From: Paenibacillus dendrobii
Lineage (GTDB): Bacteria; Bacillota; Bacilli; Paenibacillales; Paenibacillaceae
Reading direction: 5' to 3'
NCBI RefSeq assembly: GCF_009807035.1
Contig: NZ_WUBI01000001.1
Location: 2,728,001-2,792,000 of the forward strand
DNA length: 64,000 bases
Under the pieces are notes generated by a model. The model had not been told where the DNA came from and did not search any database. It was given only the letters and a program-made list of their open reading frames with translations. Every line of letters begins with the position of its first letter. The first letter of the stretch is position 1. Positions 24,301-33,250 of this stretch are shown here, piece after piece. The position numbers and the translations under genes were made by a program.

Positions 24301-25392
24301 ATGAGCAGCCGACTGAATCAATTGGAACTATCCATGAATGAAAAGGGACTGGACAGCCTTCTGGTTACCGATCCCAAGCATGTATATTACCTGACCGGAT
24401 TTGCAAGCGATCCGCATGAGCGTTTTCTCGGTCTCCTGCTGATCCGTGGAGAAGAACCACTGCTGATCGTGCCCGCACTGGACGCCGAAGCTGCAAGTGC
24501 AGCCTCCAGCGTGAAGAACATCATCACCCACAGCGATACGGATAATCCGTACCAGTTGCTGCAGCAGCAGTTCAAGGGAAGCATCGGAACCCTCGGCATC
24601 GAGAAGGAACAGCTGACCGTGGCTCGTTATGAGGAGCTGAGCGCATCGGTACCTGCAAAACAATACGCCGATATCGGCCCGCTGCTCCGCAGCATGCGCG
24701 TCAACAAGTCGCCTGAAGAAATCAAGCGCATGAAGCATGCGATGCAGCTCATCGAGGAAGTGCTGCGCCAAGGACTGAAAAGCGTTAAGACTGGCGTGAC
24801 TGAAATCGAAATCGTCGCCGAGCTGGAGTATTTGATGAAGAAACTCGGTGCGCAGGGTCCATCCTTCGAAACGATGGTACTGTCCGGTCCGAAAACGGCC
24901 CTTCCCCATGGAACGCCGGGTGACCGCAAAATCCAGCACGGAGACCTGCTCATGTTCGACATGGGCGTATACGCGGACGGATATGCCTCCGACATCACTC
25001 GTACCTTTGCGGTCGGAGAAATCTCCCCTGAATTGAAGAAAATCTACAACGCCGTTCTGGAAGGCAATCTGCAGGGCATTCAAGCGATCAAGCCGGGCGT
25101 CACCCTCGCTTCGGTGGACAAAGCTGCACGGGATGCCATCGAAAAGGCGGGCTATGGCCCATATTTCCTGCATCGGCTAGGACATGGCCTGGGTATGGAT
25201 GTGCATGAATATCCTTCAGTACATGGCAAAAACACGGATCTGGTGCAGCCTGGCATGGTATTCACCGTGGAACCGGGCATTTATGTGGCTGGCCTGGGCG
25301 GCGTGCGGATCGAGGACGATATTTTCGTAACGGAAAACGGCGTCGAGGTGCTGACCTCCTATCCTAAGGAACTGATCACGCTCGAAGGATAA
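24301..25392 (+). CDS. Xaa-Pro dipeptidase/aminopeptidase, M24B family
   Basis: 363 residues, typical for PepQ/YqhT-type enzymes. A creatinase-like N-terminal domain is followed by the pita-bread metallopeptidase domain with metal ligands in M-F-D-M-G-V, S-D-I-T-R-T-F, H-G-L-G-M-D-V-H-E, V-E-P-G-I-Y and R-I-E-D-D. It cleaves proline-containing peptides in the cytoplasm using two divalent metals. AAAGGAAG precedes the ATG. A strong terminator follows. Confidence 0.92.
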   Translation: MSSRLNQLELSMNEKGLDSLLVTDPKHVYYLTGFASDPHERFLGLLLIRGEEPLLIVPALDAEAASAASSVKNIITHSDTDNPYQLLQQQFKGSIGTLGIEKEQLTVARYEELSASVPAKQYADIGPLLRSMRVNKSPEEIKRMKHAMQLIEEVLRQGLKSVKTGVTEIEIVAELEYLMKKLGAQGPSFETMVLSGPKTALPHGTPGDRKIQHGDLLMFDMGVYADGYASDITRTFAVGEISPELKKIYNAVLEGNLQGIQAIKPGVTLASVDKAARDAIEKAGYGPYFLHRLGHGLGMDVHEYPSVHGKNTDLVQPGMVFTVEPGIYVAGLGGVRIEDDIFVTENGVEVLTSYPKELITLEG

Positions 25393-25411
25393 ATTTTCCG
25401 TTGAAACAATA

Positions 25412-25460
25412 AAAACCGGATGCCTCATCCTGCTAAAGGATGGTGCTTCCGGTTTTTTCT
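25412..25460 (+). terminator. Terminator of the peptidase gene
   Basis: AAACCGGATGCCTCATCC pairs with GGATGGTGCTTCCGGTTT with small bulges; TTTTTTCTTTT follows. Confidence 0.85.
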
Positions 25461-25495
25461 TTTATTGCAACCATATGATTCGATGAATATAGACT

Positions 25496-26191
25496 CTATT
25501 TATCATCGGCGAACTTGAAGTCGCGGGCAATATACAGGAACGGCGTACCCACGGCGGTCAGCACGAATTTGATAATGTACGTCGTCAGGAACACTTCCAG
25601 CCAGATCGTCCAGGTAAAGCCTTCTCTCCCCGCAAAAGCAATGACGCAGAAGATGAGCGTATCCACCAACGAGCTGATCATCGTGCTGCCGTTATTGCGG
25701 ATCCAGAACTGATTGCGCTTGCCGTAAAACTTGCGAATCCAGGTATAGAGCTTGACGTCCAGGAACTGGCTTACGAAATAAGCGGTCAGACTTCCGAGCG
25801 CAAGTCGCGGCATCAGGCCGAATATACTTTGAAGTGCCTTTTGAATCTCGTCATCTCCTCCGCCTAGCGGCGAGAAGTACAAGGCCATCTGCATCAGGAT
25901 CGTGGTCATAATCAGCGTGAAGAAACCGAACCAGACCGCCTTCTGCGCTTCCTTCCTGCCGTATTTTTCGTTCAGCAGGTCGCTTGTCATATACAGACTG
26001 ACATACATCGTATTGCCGAGCGTCATCGCGATGCCGAAAATATCGATGGTTTTGGTCACCTGAATGTTGGCCACAACGGTCGCAACACCGATCCAGGCAT
26101 ATAAGCCCTTCTTGCCGAACAAACGGTAACACAGTAAGTACAGTGAAAAATTCACGAGTACGTAAACAATACCCCATAGTAAATTGAACAT
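25496..26191 (-). CDS. yhhQ: Queuosine precursor transporter, VUT/YhhQ family
   Basis: 231 residues with about six membrane segments. N-x-Q-V-T-K-T-I-D-I-F-G, G-N-T-M-Y-V-S-L-Y-M-T-S-D-L-L-N-E-K-Y-G and the late S-S-L-V-D-T-L-I-F segment mark the YhhQ family, which imports queuosine precursors (preQ0/preQ1) for tRNA modification. The upstream leader carries a preQ1-I-like riboswitch overlapping the ribosome site, which supports the call independently. Confidence 0.88.
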   Translation of the reverse strand: MFNLLWGIVYVLVNFSLYLLCYRLFGKKGLYAWIGVATVVANIQVTKTIDIFGIAMTLGNTMYVSLYMTSDLLNEKYGRKEAQKAVWFGFFTLIMTTILMQMALYFSPLGGGDDEIQKALQSIFGLMPRLALGSLTAYFVSQFLDVKLYTWIRKFYGKRNQFWIRNNGSTMISSLVDTLIFCVIAFAGREGFTWTIWLEVFLTTYIIKFVLTAVGTPFLYIARDFKFADDK

Positions 26192-26198
26192 GGTGATT

Positions 26199-26240
26199 CC
26201 TCCTAGTTTTGATTACGCGGGATGGTTGCGAACCGCGGTT
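26199..26240 (-). promoter_or_regulatory. yhhQ: preQ1-I-like riboswitch
   Basis: On the minus strand, CGCGG pairs with CCCGCG around TTCGCAACCAT, then TAATCAAAACTAGGAGG. This matches the preQ1-I plan: a short stem, a loop that accepts the A-rich tail (H-type pseudoknot) and the ACTAGGAGG end that hides the ribosome site when ligand binds. It lies directly ahead of the transporter start, so translation control is the likely mode. Confidence 0.78.
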
Positions 26241-26349
26241 CTCCGGACCGGCTTTGCCGACCAAAAAACATGTTCTAATGTAACATAATCTATTCCCTGT
26301 GGCTACGATTTTTTTCGGAGCTGCATATATTGCCATTTACGCCTGGACA

Positions 26350-26383
26350 CGAACAGAGCCCCGGCATCCTGCCGAGGCTCTGT
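26350..26383 (-). terminator. Inverted repeat, probable terminator of tcyP
   Basis: AGAGCCTCGGC and GCCGGGGCTCT pair with one G-T around a short loop. There is no full T-run (CTGTTCG follows on the minus strand), so it could also act as a bidirectional barrier. Confidence 0.5.
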
Positions 26384-26435
26384 TCAATACTTTCTTCTAT
26401 AATAGACAGCTTCCTGTCTTGATGCCAGTCTAGGA

Positions 26436-27830
26436 TTACGCCTGAACAGTGTTATCCAAGTCCACATCATTATTAAAGACGTCATGGTCATTCTCTTTGA
26501 GCACTTTACTGGATACGAGCCCGGCCACCATGGAGTCGTTGACGTTCAGCGCCGTACGGCCCATATCGATCAGAGGCTCAACCGAGATCAGAAGACCTGC
26601 GAGTGCTACCGGAAGGTTCATCGTAGACAATACGATCAGGGAAGCGAAGGTCGCCCCGCCGCCTACGCCGGCTACGCCGAAGGAGCTGATAACCACGATC
26701 AGGATCAGCTTCACGATGAAGCTCCAGCTTAGTGGATCAATTCCAACCGTAGGAGCGATCATGCAAGCCAGCATGGCCGGATAAATACCGGCGCAGCCAT
26801 TCTGTCCAATCGTTGCGCCAAAGGTGGCGGACAGATTCGCGATCCCCTCGGATACGCCCAGCTTCTTCGTTTGCGTCTCCACGTTCAATGGAATGGTTGC
26901 CGCACTGGAACGGGAAGTAAAGGCAAAGGTCAGTGTCGGGAATACCTTTCTTACATACTGGATCGGATTGAATCCGAAAAGAGCAATGATAATCAGATGA
27001 ATGATGAACATCACGATCAGCGCGACATACGATGCGCCGACGAATTTGATCAGCTTCAGGATTTCTTCGACATTCGTTGTTGCTACTGTTTTCGTAATCA
27101 AGGCCAAGATGCCGTAAGGAGTCAGCCTCAGTACGAGTGTAACAATCCTCAATACGACGGCGTAGACAGCTTCAACCATTTTCCGGAAGGTTGCAGCCTG
27201 CTCCGGCTTTTTCCGGTCGATACCCAGCGCAGCTACTCCGATGAATGCGGAGAAAATGACAACCGCCAATGTCGATGAACGACGTGCCCCCGTCATATCA
27301 GCGAATGGATTGGTTGGTACGAATTCCAGAATTTGCTGCGGAATCGTTTTATCCTGGATATCACCGAGCTTCTGCTCCAGCTTTTGTCCTTGCTGCGTTT
27401 CACGGTCGCCCGCTTTGATATCTATCGCTTTCAGGTTAAAGCTGACGCTGGTCGCGATACTGACTGCGGCAGCGATGGCTACGGTAATCAACAGCACAGC
27501 GATAATCGATGCACTCATTTTGCCGAGATTCTGTCTGCCTTTCAAGTTCATGATCGCGGAAATGATCGAAACCATAATCAGTGGAATGACCACCATTTGC
27601 AGCAGGCCGACATAACCGTAGCCTGCGAGGTTGAACCAGTCCGTTGACTTCGTAATGACGGCGGAATCAACGCCGAAGATTAATTGCAAAACAACGCCGA
27701 ACACGATCCCGAGACCAAGGCCGGTAAAAACTCGTTTGGTGAACGAAACATGCTTCTTCTGCATCCAGAGCAGCAAGCCGATGAGAGCCAGCATGACGAT
27801 CACGTTGATAATAACCCATAATGTATTCAT
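26436..27830 (-). CDS. tcyP: L-cystine:cation symporter
   Basis: 464 residues of the dicarboxylate/amino acid:cation symporter fold with about eight membrane segments and two re-entrant loops. F-T-S-R-S-S-A-A-T-I-P-L-N and the M-x-D-x-x-R-T-x-x-N-V-N-D region near the C-terminus are transporter signatures; the long hydrophilic loop with D-R-E-T-Q-Q-G-Q-K-L and V-P-T-N-P-F-A-D-M is typical of TcyP. It imports cystine in Bacillus, where CymR represses it; I could not confirm a CymR site here. Confidence 0.9.
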   Translation of the reverse strand: MNTLWVIINVIVMLALIGLLLWMQKKHVSFTKRVFTGLGLGIVFGVVLQLIFGVDSAVITKSTDWFNLAGYGYVGLLQMVVIPLIMVSIISAIMNLKGRQNLGKMSASIIAVLLITVAIAAAVSIATSVSFNLKAIDIKAGDRETQQGQKLEQKLGDIQDKTIPQQILEFVPTNPFADMTGARRSSTLAVVIFSAFIGVAALGIDRKKPEQAATFRKMVEAVYAVVLRIVTLVLRLTPYGILALITKTVATTNVEEILKLIKFVGASYVALIVMFIIHLIIIALFGFNPIQYVRKVFPTLTFAFTSRSSAATIPLNVETQTKKLGVSEGIANLSATFGATIGQNGCAGIYPAMLACMIAPTVGIDPLSWSFIVKLILIVVISSFGVAGVGGGATFASLIVLSTMNLPVALAGLLISVEPLIDMGRTALNVNDSMVAGLVSSKVLKENDHDVFNNDVDLDNTVQA

Positions 27831-28201
27831 CTTCTTTATGCACCCCTTTATCGTTAAGACCTATGCGGATGTACGCATGATCTGATTTAAATGATGTTGC
27901 CGATGGTAAGTTTAATCCTTGGAAAAAAGTCATGCTTCACGTACCCGGTCCCCAAATCCAAAACTTCGGATAATAACGTATATTTTCCATGTAAGTAAAC
28001 TCATCGGAATAAGCATTTTTTATATTAGCATAATCCATAGTAATTGGATAGGATTAATTTTAGAAAATTTTTTGAAGATCGTTTAAGCCATGAAATCCTC
28101 GAACTGAAGAATCTACGGCCGGATAATGAATTTCCTTTATACTCCATCTCATTGTGAGCAAAAGAAACCCGAGTATCCGATATGCAGTCCTCTCCGCATC
28201 T
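27831..28201. other. Intergenic region upstream of tcyP
   Basis: About 370 bases between the tcyP start and the cob-operon terminator. AT-rich around 27960-28070 and probably holding the tcyP promoter; short frames here are not convincing. No repeat or RNA gene seen. Confidence 0.5.
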
Positions 28202-28246
28202 AAAAAAAGAAGCCATCCATGAAAACTCTTCAAGGATGACTTCTAC
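28202..28246 (-). terminator. Terminator of the cobalamin operon
   Basis: On the minus strand GAAGTCATCC pairs with GGATGGCTTC around a 15-base loop, then TTTTTTTAG. It lies about 130 bases after the cobQ stop. Confidence 0.82.
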
Positions 28247-28373
28247 TCAATTTTTACCTTTTTTTTCGAATTTATAACTTGCGAAATATTCTGTGAACAT
28301 ACACTTTGGAAACGATGTTGCTCCGCACCAGGCTAAGCGCTCCACAGCGTAGAGCGAAATGGTTTCTTTCGCC

Positions 28374-29960
28374 TTACGTGCCGATGCCCATCAATTGATA
28401 TATCTTATCTAAGCGGACATGTTCCCGTACCGATTCGGCAATCCGGTCGAACTCCCGCTCCTTCAGTTCTTTAACCGAGAACGTGCTGTCTTCCAGAAGA
28501 ATTCCTTTCTTTTCCCGAATCGCATTAAGCCAGCTTCTGCGGAATTCGTCATTATGGAATACCCCGTGCAGATAGGTTCCCCAAATTCTTCCGTTTTGCG
28601 TGCCGCAGCCTTCCGCTTTGAAGACGCCTTCCGCTTCAATCATTTGAAACAGCGGATGTACGCCCACTTCCGAATCGAGCAGGAGCTCCGTGCTGCCCAT
28701 ATGTATTTCATAACCTTCCAATGCAACGGACATGACCTGCTCCAAGCGGCTAAGCTGCACCGGACATTCCGGATCCAACAAACCGCTGACGCGAACCGTT
28801 CTTTTCTCTTCGGCGAAAATCGTAGCGAGCGGCAGGTAACCCAGACCCTTCACTTCCTGGGCCTTCGATCCCTCCACTCCGTGCGGATCACGAAGCTGGC
28901 GGCCAAGCATCTGGTAACCGCCGCAAATGCCGACCAGCTGGGTGCCGCCGGACTCCATCTCTTTTGCAATCGCAGCCTCGAAGCCCCGCTCCCTAAGGTA
29001 TGCCAGATCGCCGATCGTATTTTTCGTTCCCGGCAGAACGATGACGTCCGGATTTCCGAGCTCGTCCGATCTGCTGACGAACCGCACCGATACACCGGGC
29101 TCCTCCATCAATGGATCAACATCTGTGAAATTGGATATGCGCGGGCTGCGGATGACGGCAATATCAATATCAGCTGATCCTGCCCCTGACCCGGACAATT
29201 TCTCCAGAACAACAGAGTCCTCCGCTTCCAGCCGGATATCGTGAATATAAGGCAGTACGCCAAGAACAGGTATGCCTGTCCGCTCTTCCAGCCAGTCCAG
29301 GCCCGGCTGCAGCAGTGACAAATCCCCGCGGAATTTATTGATGATAAATCCCTTCACGCGTTCACGTTCATGCGGTTCCAGCAGCTCCAGGGTTCCGACC
29401 AGAAAAGCAAATACGCCGCCTCGGTCGATATCCGCCACCAGCACCACCGGCGCATCCGCCCAGCCGGCCAGATTCATATTGACGATATCCCTGTCCTTGA
29501 GGTTAATCTCGGCGGGACTTCCCGCGCCTTCCATCACGACAATGTCATATTCGGAGCGCAGTCGCCCCAGCGCATCCATCACCGTGTCTTTGGCTGTCGG
29601 GAGATAATTGCTGCGGTAATCCGCAGCACTCATATTCGCAAGAGGACGTCCGTGGACCACGATCTGGGAATGCATATCATGCGTCGGTTTAATCAGGATC
29701 GGATTCATATCGGTTGTCGCTTCGATGCCGCAGGCTTCCGCCTGCATGCCCTGGGCACGTCCGATCTCTTTGCCGTCTTCGGTGACATAGGAATTCAGCG
29801 CCATATTCTGCGATTTGAAGGGTGCCGTCCGGAAGCCGTCCTGCATGAAAATACGGCAAAGCGCGGCAGTAATGACGCTCTTGCCTACATCCGAGGCTGT
29901 TCCCTGCAGCATCAGTATAGCCGCGCTTCCCGCGGTCCCCTGTTCTGTTGGGTTCATCAT
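28374..29960 (-). CDS. cobQ: Cobyric acid synthase
   Basis: 528 residues. The N-terminal dethiobiotin-synthetase-like ATPase domain starts M-L-Q-G-T-A-S-D-V-G-K-S and contains P-F-K-S-Q-N-M-A-L-N-S. The C-terminal class I glutamine amidotransferase domain has the nucleophile in G-I-C-G-G-Y-Q-M-L-G and the histidine in Y-L-H-G-V-F. It amidates four side chains of adenosyl-cobyrinic a,c-diamide. GAGGAGG precedes the ATG. Last gene of the btuF-cobQ run. Confidence 0.95.
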   Translation of the reverse strand: MMNPTEQGTAGSAAILMLQGTASDVGKSVITAALCRIFMQDGFRTAPFKSQNMALNSYVTEDGKEIGRAQGMQAEACGIEATTDMNPILIKPTHDMHSQIVVHGRPLANMSAADYRSNYLPTAKDTVMDALGRLRSEYDIVVMEGAGSPAEINLKDRDIVNMNLAGWADAPVVLVADIDRGGVFAFLVGTLELLEPHERERVKGFIINKFRGDLSLLQPGLDWLEERTGIPVLGVLPYIHDIRLEAEDSVVLEKLSGSGAGSADIDIAVIRSPRISNFTDVDPLMEEPGVSVRFVSRSDELGNPDVIVLPGTKNTIGDLAYLRERGFEAAIAKEMESGGTQLVGICGGYQMLGRQLRDPHGVEGSKAQEVKGLGYLPLATIFAEEKRTVRVSGLLDPECPVQLSRLEQVMSVALEGYEIHMGSTELLLDSEVGVHPLFQMIEAEGVFKAEGCGTQNGRIWGTYLHGVFHNDEFRRSWLNAIREKKGILLEDSTFSVKELKEREFDRIAESVREHVRLDKIYQLMGIGT

Positions 29961-29976
29961 GTTGTTCCTCCTCTAC

Positions 29977-30786
29977 TTACAGGCGATATTGAATGATCAC
30001 AAGAACGAGCAGCAGCACTGTTTCGATTCCCTCATTCAGTGCACCATAGGTATCGCCCGTTAAGCCGCCAAGCTTCGAGGTCATCCGCCGTGCTGACCAG
30101 GATCCGGCCGCCCAGGCTGCGAGCGGCAGCAGTATCCATGACAGAGTGGCCTGCGCCCATGTGAAGTCACCCTTTCCAAGCAGCGGTAACAAGATAGCGG
30201 CCACTGCGGTCAAGATAACCGCTCCAGGCACAGCCACCAGACTATCCCGCTTTTCCATGCCGTTGAAGTTCTTCCCGGCCAGCCCCTCTTTGCCCCTTGC
30301 CATAGGCCAGGATGCCATCGCATGAACCATGAACCAACGGCTCCATATCGGCGGCAGTAGCAGCATGAGAGGCGGCCAGCCGCCAGTGAGCAGAGAATAG
30401 ATCAACGTTGCCTTTAGCAGAAGGAGCAGTACGCAGGCTAACACGCCCATCGCGCCTACGCGGCTGTCTTTCATAATCTCCAGCATTTGCTCACGTGGTC
30501 TATAGCTCAGCAGCCCATCAGCGGTGTCCATCCATCCGTCCAGATGCAGCCCGCCGGTCAGAGCTGCCCATAGAGCAAGAATCAGCACCGCTGCAGGCAG
30601 CGGAGGCAGAAGATAGGTGGCCGCCGCCGCACCGCACCAGACTACCGCGCCAATGGCAGCTCCAACCAGCGGATAATAACGCGTGCTCTTCCGGAACAGT
30701 TCCGGCGTATAATCGAGCTCCGCTTTTACAGGAAACCGGGACAGAAATTGAAAAGCCGCTGCTAGTGCCTGCATTCCTTTGTTCAT
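29977..30786 (-). CDS. cobS: Adenosylcobinamide-GDP ribazoletransferase (cobalamin synthase)
   Basis: 269 residues, strongly hydrophobic with about six membrane segments. F-L-S-R-F-P-V near the N-terminus and G-G-L-H-L-D-G-W-M-D-T-A-D-G with D-S-R-V-G-A-M-G are CobS signatures. It joins alpha-ribazole to adenosylcobinamide-GDP in the membrane. Its ATG overlaps the stop of cobU by four bases (ATGA), implying translational coupling. Confidence 0.95.
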   Translation of the reverse strand: MNKGMQALAAAFQFLSRFPVKAELDYTPELFRKSTRYYPLVGAAIGAVVWCGAAAATYLLPPLPAAVLILALWAALTGGLHLDGWMDTADGLLSYRPREQMLEIMKDSRVGAMGVLACVLLLLLKATLIYSLLTGGWPPLMLLLPPIWSRWFMVHAMASWPMARGKEGLAGKNFNGMEKRDSLVAVPGAVILTAVAAILLPLLGKGDFTWAQATLSWILLPLAAWAAGSWSARRMTSKLGGLTGDTYGALNEGIETVLLLVLVIIQYRL

Positions 30787-31340
30787 AACCGATACTCCCT
30801 GCTCTTCAGCTCAATCGGTATGCCGACAGTGACCAAAAATACCTGCGTGCATACACGAGCCGCAGATTGATTCAGAATCCCCGCATAATCACGGAACAGC
30901 CTACCAAGAGCGTACTCCGGTACAATACCGTCCCCGACCTCGTTCGTCACGAGTGCAAGCGGGGCTGGATACTGCCGGATCTGCTCCACCAGCATATGGA
31001 TCGCCTCACGAATGTGAAGCTCCATATTCTCCTGCCCTTCGACTGCCAATATCACGTTGGTCAGCCATAAGGTCAAGCAGTCAACCAGCACTGCCGGCGC
31101 TCGTTCTTCCGATTGCCAGGACTGAAGCAGCTCTGCCAGGCGCAGCGGTTCCTCGACCGTTTGCCAGGAAAATCCCCCTTGGTCCCGCTGCTCCTGATGC
31201 AGAGCGATCCTTTCCTTCATCTCCTGGTCAAATGCCTGTGCAGTCGCCACATAGACTGCCTGATCCGCATTCTCCATGATCCATCGCTCCGCAAAGGAGC
31301 TCTTTCCGCTTCTAGCGCCGCCTGTCACCAGAATGCTCAT
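30783..31340 (-). CDS. cobU: Adenosylcobinamide kinase / guanylyltransferase
   Basis: 185 residues. The P-loop G-G-A-R-S-G-K-S-S-F-A-E is at the N-terminus; V-D-C-L-T-L-W-L-T-N and V-T-N-E-V-G-D-G-I-V-P follow, as in CobU/CobP. It phosphorylates adenosylcobinamide and adds GMP. Start ATG overlaps the cobT stop by four bases. Confidence 0.95.
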   Translation of the reverse strand: MSILVTGGARSGKSSFAERWIMENADQAVYVATAQAFDQEMKERIALHQEQRDQGGFSWQTVEEPLRLAELLQSWQSEERAPAVLVDCLTLWLTNVILAVEGQENMELHIREAIHMLVEQIRQYPAPLALVTNEVGDGIVPEYALGRLFRDYAGILNQSAARVCTQVFLVTVGIPIELKSREYRL

Positions 31341-32407
31341 GGCTGCTCCGGAGCTCCGCTACCTGAGATGCCCGCGCTCTCAAAGGTAGCCATCTCGCCA
31401 ACAATCCGGCATGCCGCATCAATCAGCGTCAGTCCGAGCACGCCGCCGGTTCCCTCGCCGATCCGCATATCCAGATCCAATCCCGGGCGCAGATCCAACG
31501 CTTGCAGCAGCAGCCGGTGTCCTTGCTCATGGGAAGCGTGGGATGCCACCATGAACGCGGCCGCTTCAGGAGAAATCGCCCGTGCCAGAAGCGCCGCCGC
31601 ACTCGAAATAAATCCGTCGATAATGACAGGGCAGCGGTTCGCAGCCGCGCCGAGGATAACGCCCGTCAGACCACCGATTTCAAGCCCTCCGACCTTGGCA
31701 AGCACATCGATAGGATCTGTCGCATCGGGCGCATTCAAATTCAGCGCCTTTTCAATGATCCCTATTTTATGTTTCAGGCGTTCATCATCGAGGCCTGTGC
31801 CGCGTCCGGCTGCTTCCCTGGGCTCCGTGTTCGTCAGAGCGCACATGACAGCCGCGCTTGCGGTTGTGTTGCCAATGCCCATCTCCCCGGTTACAAAAAT
31901 ACTCACGCCGCGCTGCACCGCTTCCTCCACGATCCGAATCCCGGTTTCAATGGAACGCTCGGCTTCTTCGCGGATCATCGCTGGCCCCTTAGCCATATTG
32001 GCCGTGCCGTAACGAACTTTGCGCGAGACCAGGCTTGGATGCGAAATATCGTTGTTGACGCCGATGTCTACACACACCACCTCGGCTCCGGCCTGTCTGG
32101 CCAGCACGTTCACCGCCGCGCCGCCCGCGAGGAAGTTAAAGATCATTTGCGATGTGACTTCCTGCGGAAATGCACTGACGCCTTCCTCGCAAACGCCGTG
32201 GTCTGCGGCCATCACAATCACTTCTCTTTTTTCAAAAGAAGGCTTGATCTGTCCCGTTATGCCAGCCAGTTGCACAGCGAGTGATTCCAGCTTTCCAAGA
32301 GCACCGGGAGGAACCGTCAGATTGCCGATATACACGGCTTCCGCACGTGAAGCTTCCATATCGAGGCCCGTTATCCGTTCGACGTATTGTTCTAAAAATG
32401 AGTTCAT
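31337..32407 (-). CDS. cobT: Nicotinate-nucleotide:dimethylbenzimidazole phosphoribosyltransferase
   Basis: 356 residues from the ATG at 32407, preceded by GGGAGGAAA; an in-frame TTG five codons earlier lies inside that ribosome site and is less likely. P-P-G-A-L-G-K-L-E, M-A-A-D-H-G-V, N-V-L-A-R-Q-A, E-M-G-I-G-N-T-T-A-S-A-A-V and the late R-I-G-E-G-T-G are CobT motifs. It activates the lower-ligand base as alpha-ribazole phosphate. Confidence 0.95.
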   Translation of the reverse strand: MNSFLEQYVERITGLDMEASRAEAVYIGNLTVPPGALGKLESLAVQLAGITGQIKPSFEKREVIVMAADHGVCEEGVSAFPQEVTSQMIFNFLAGGAAVNVLARQAGAEVVCVDIGVNNDISHPSLVSRKVRYGTANMAKGPAMIREEAERSIETGIRIVEEAVQRGVSIFVTGEMGIGNTTASAAVMCALTNTEPREAAGRGTGLDDERLKHKIGIIEKALNLNAPDATDPIDVLAKVGGLEIGGLTGVILGAAANRCPVIIDGFISSAAALLARAISPEAAAFMVASHASHEQGHRLLLQALDLRPGLDLDMRIGEGTGGVLGLTLIDAACRIVGEMATFESAGISGSGAPEQP

Positions 32408-32470
32408 GTTCTTTCCTCCCAAGTTCTATCATTTCACATCATTACCTGCACACAGTTTAAAAACACACCA

Positions 32471-33250
32471 TCAAACCTGCCTTGTTAATAGTATCTGCGG
32501 TACGCCATTGGACGGATGAGCCACCACGACCGGATCCACCTCGTACACGTATCCGATACGCTCTGCCGTCAGCATTTCCGCCGGCGTCCCTGAACCAACA
32601 GCCCTGCCGTCTCGAAGCACAAGCAGCTTGTCGCAGTACAAGGCAGCCAGATTGAGATCATGCAGGACTGCAATGACGGTGATTCCTGCCTCTTTCCTCC
32701 ACTTCGCCACCAGCTCCATAAACTGCTGCTGATAATGGATATCCAGAAAGGTTGTCGGTTCATCCAGCAACAAAATTTGCGGCTCCTGAGCCATCACCTG
32801 TCCTAAAGCCACCCGCTGTCGTTGTCCGCCGCTTAGTTCGTCAAGGGGGCGTTCTGCTAAGTCATGCAGTTCCAGCTTATCCATGATTCCCTCAATCAGC
32901 GTATCCACGTCATCCTTGGAGTCGCGGCCGAGCCAGTCCAGATAAGGATAGCGCCCCATCTCAAGGACTTCCCTCACAGGATAATGGACTGGGGCAATGC
33001 CTTCCTGCTGCAGGACAGCCATCATACGTGAGAGCTGCTTGCGGCTATAATCGGCAATATTGACTCCGCGAATCGTGATGGCACCCTCGCTCAGCTGTTC
33101 CACTCCTGAAAGCAGGCGCATCAGCGTCGACTTGCCGCTTCCGTTCGGACCAATGATTCCCCACCATTCGCCTTCCCCGATGGCCCAGTCCAGGCGGTTC
33201 AAGGCCGTGATGTCACCATACTGCTTCCCGACGCCCGAAACTTCAATCAA
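32471..33250 (-). CDS. btuD: Corrinoid ABC transporter ATP-binding protein
   Basis: 259 residues from a TTG at 33250 that overlaps the permease stop (TTGA) and has AAGGGGG upstream; longer upstream frames would run far into the permease. Walker A G-P-N-G-S-G-K-S-T, signature L-S-G-G-Q-R-Q-R, Walker B L-L-L-D-E-P-T-T-F-L-D. FecE/BtuD type. Corrinoid specificity is inferred from the riboswitch-led cobalamin operon. Confidence 0.9.
   Translation of the reverse strand: MIEVSGVGKQYGDITALNRLDWAIGEGEWWGIIGPNGSGKSTLMRLLSGVEQLSEGAITIRGVNIADYSRKQLSRMMAVLQQEGIAPVHYPVREVLEMGRYPYLDWLGRDSKDDVDTLIEGIMDKLELHDLAERPLDELSGGQRQRVALGQVMAQEPQILLLDEPTTFLDIHYQQQFMELVAKWRKEAGITVIAVLHDLNLAALYCDKLLVLRDGRAVGSGTPAEMLTAERIGYVYEVDPVVVAHPSNGVPQILLTRQV

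Noticed and set aside
24328..25173. 281-codon minus-strand frame inside the Xaa-Pro peptidase gene
   Set aside because: It is the complement of a clearly coding gene with full motifs; no motif or start site of its own.
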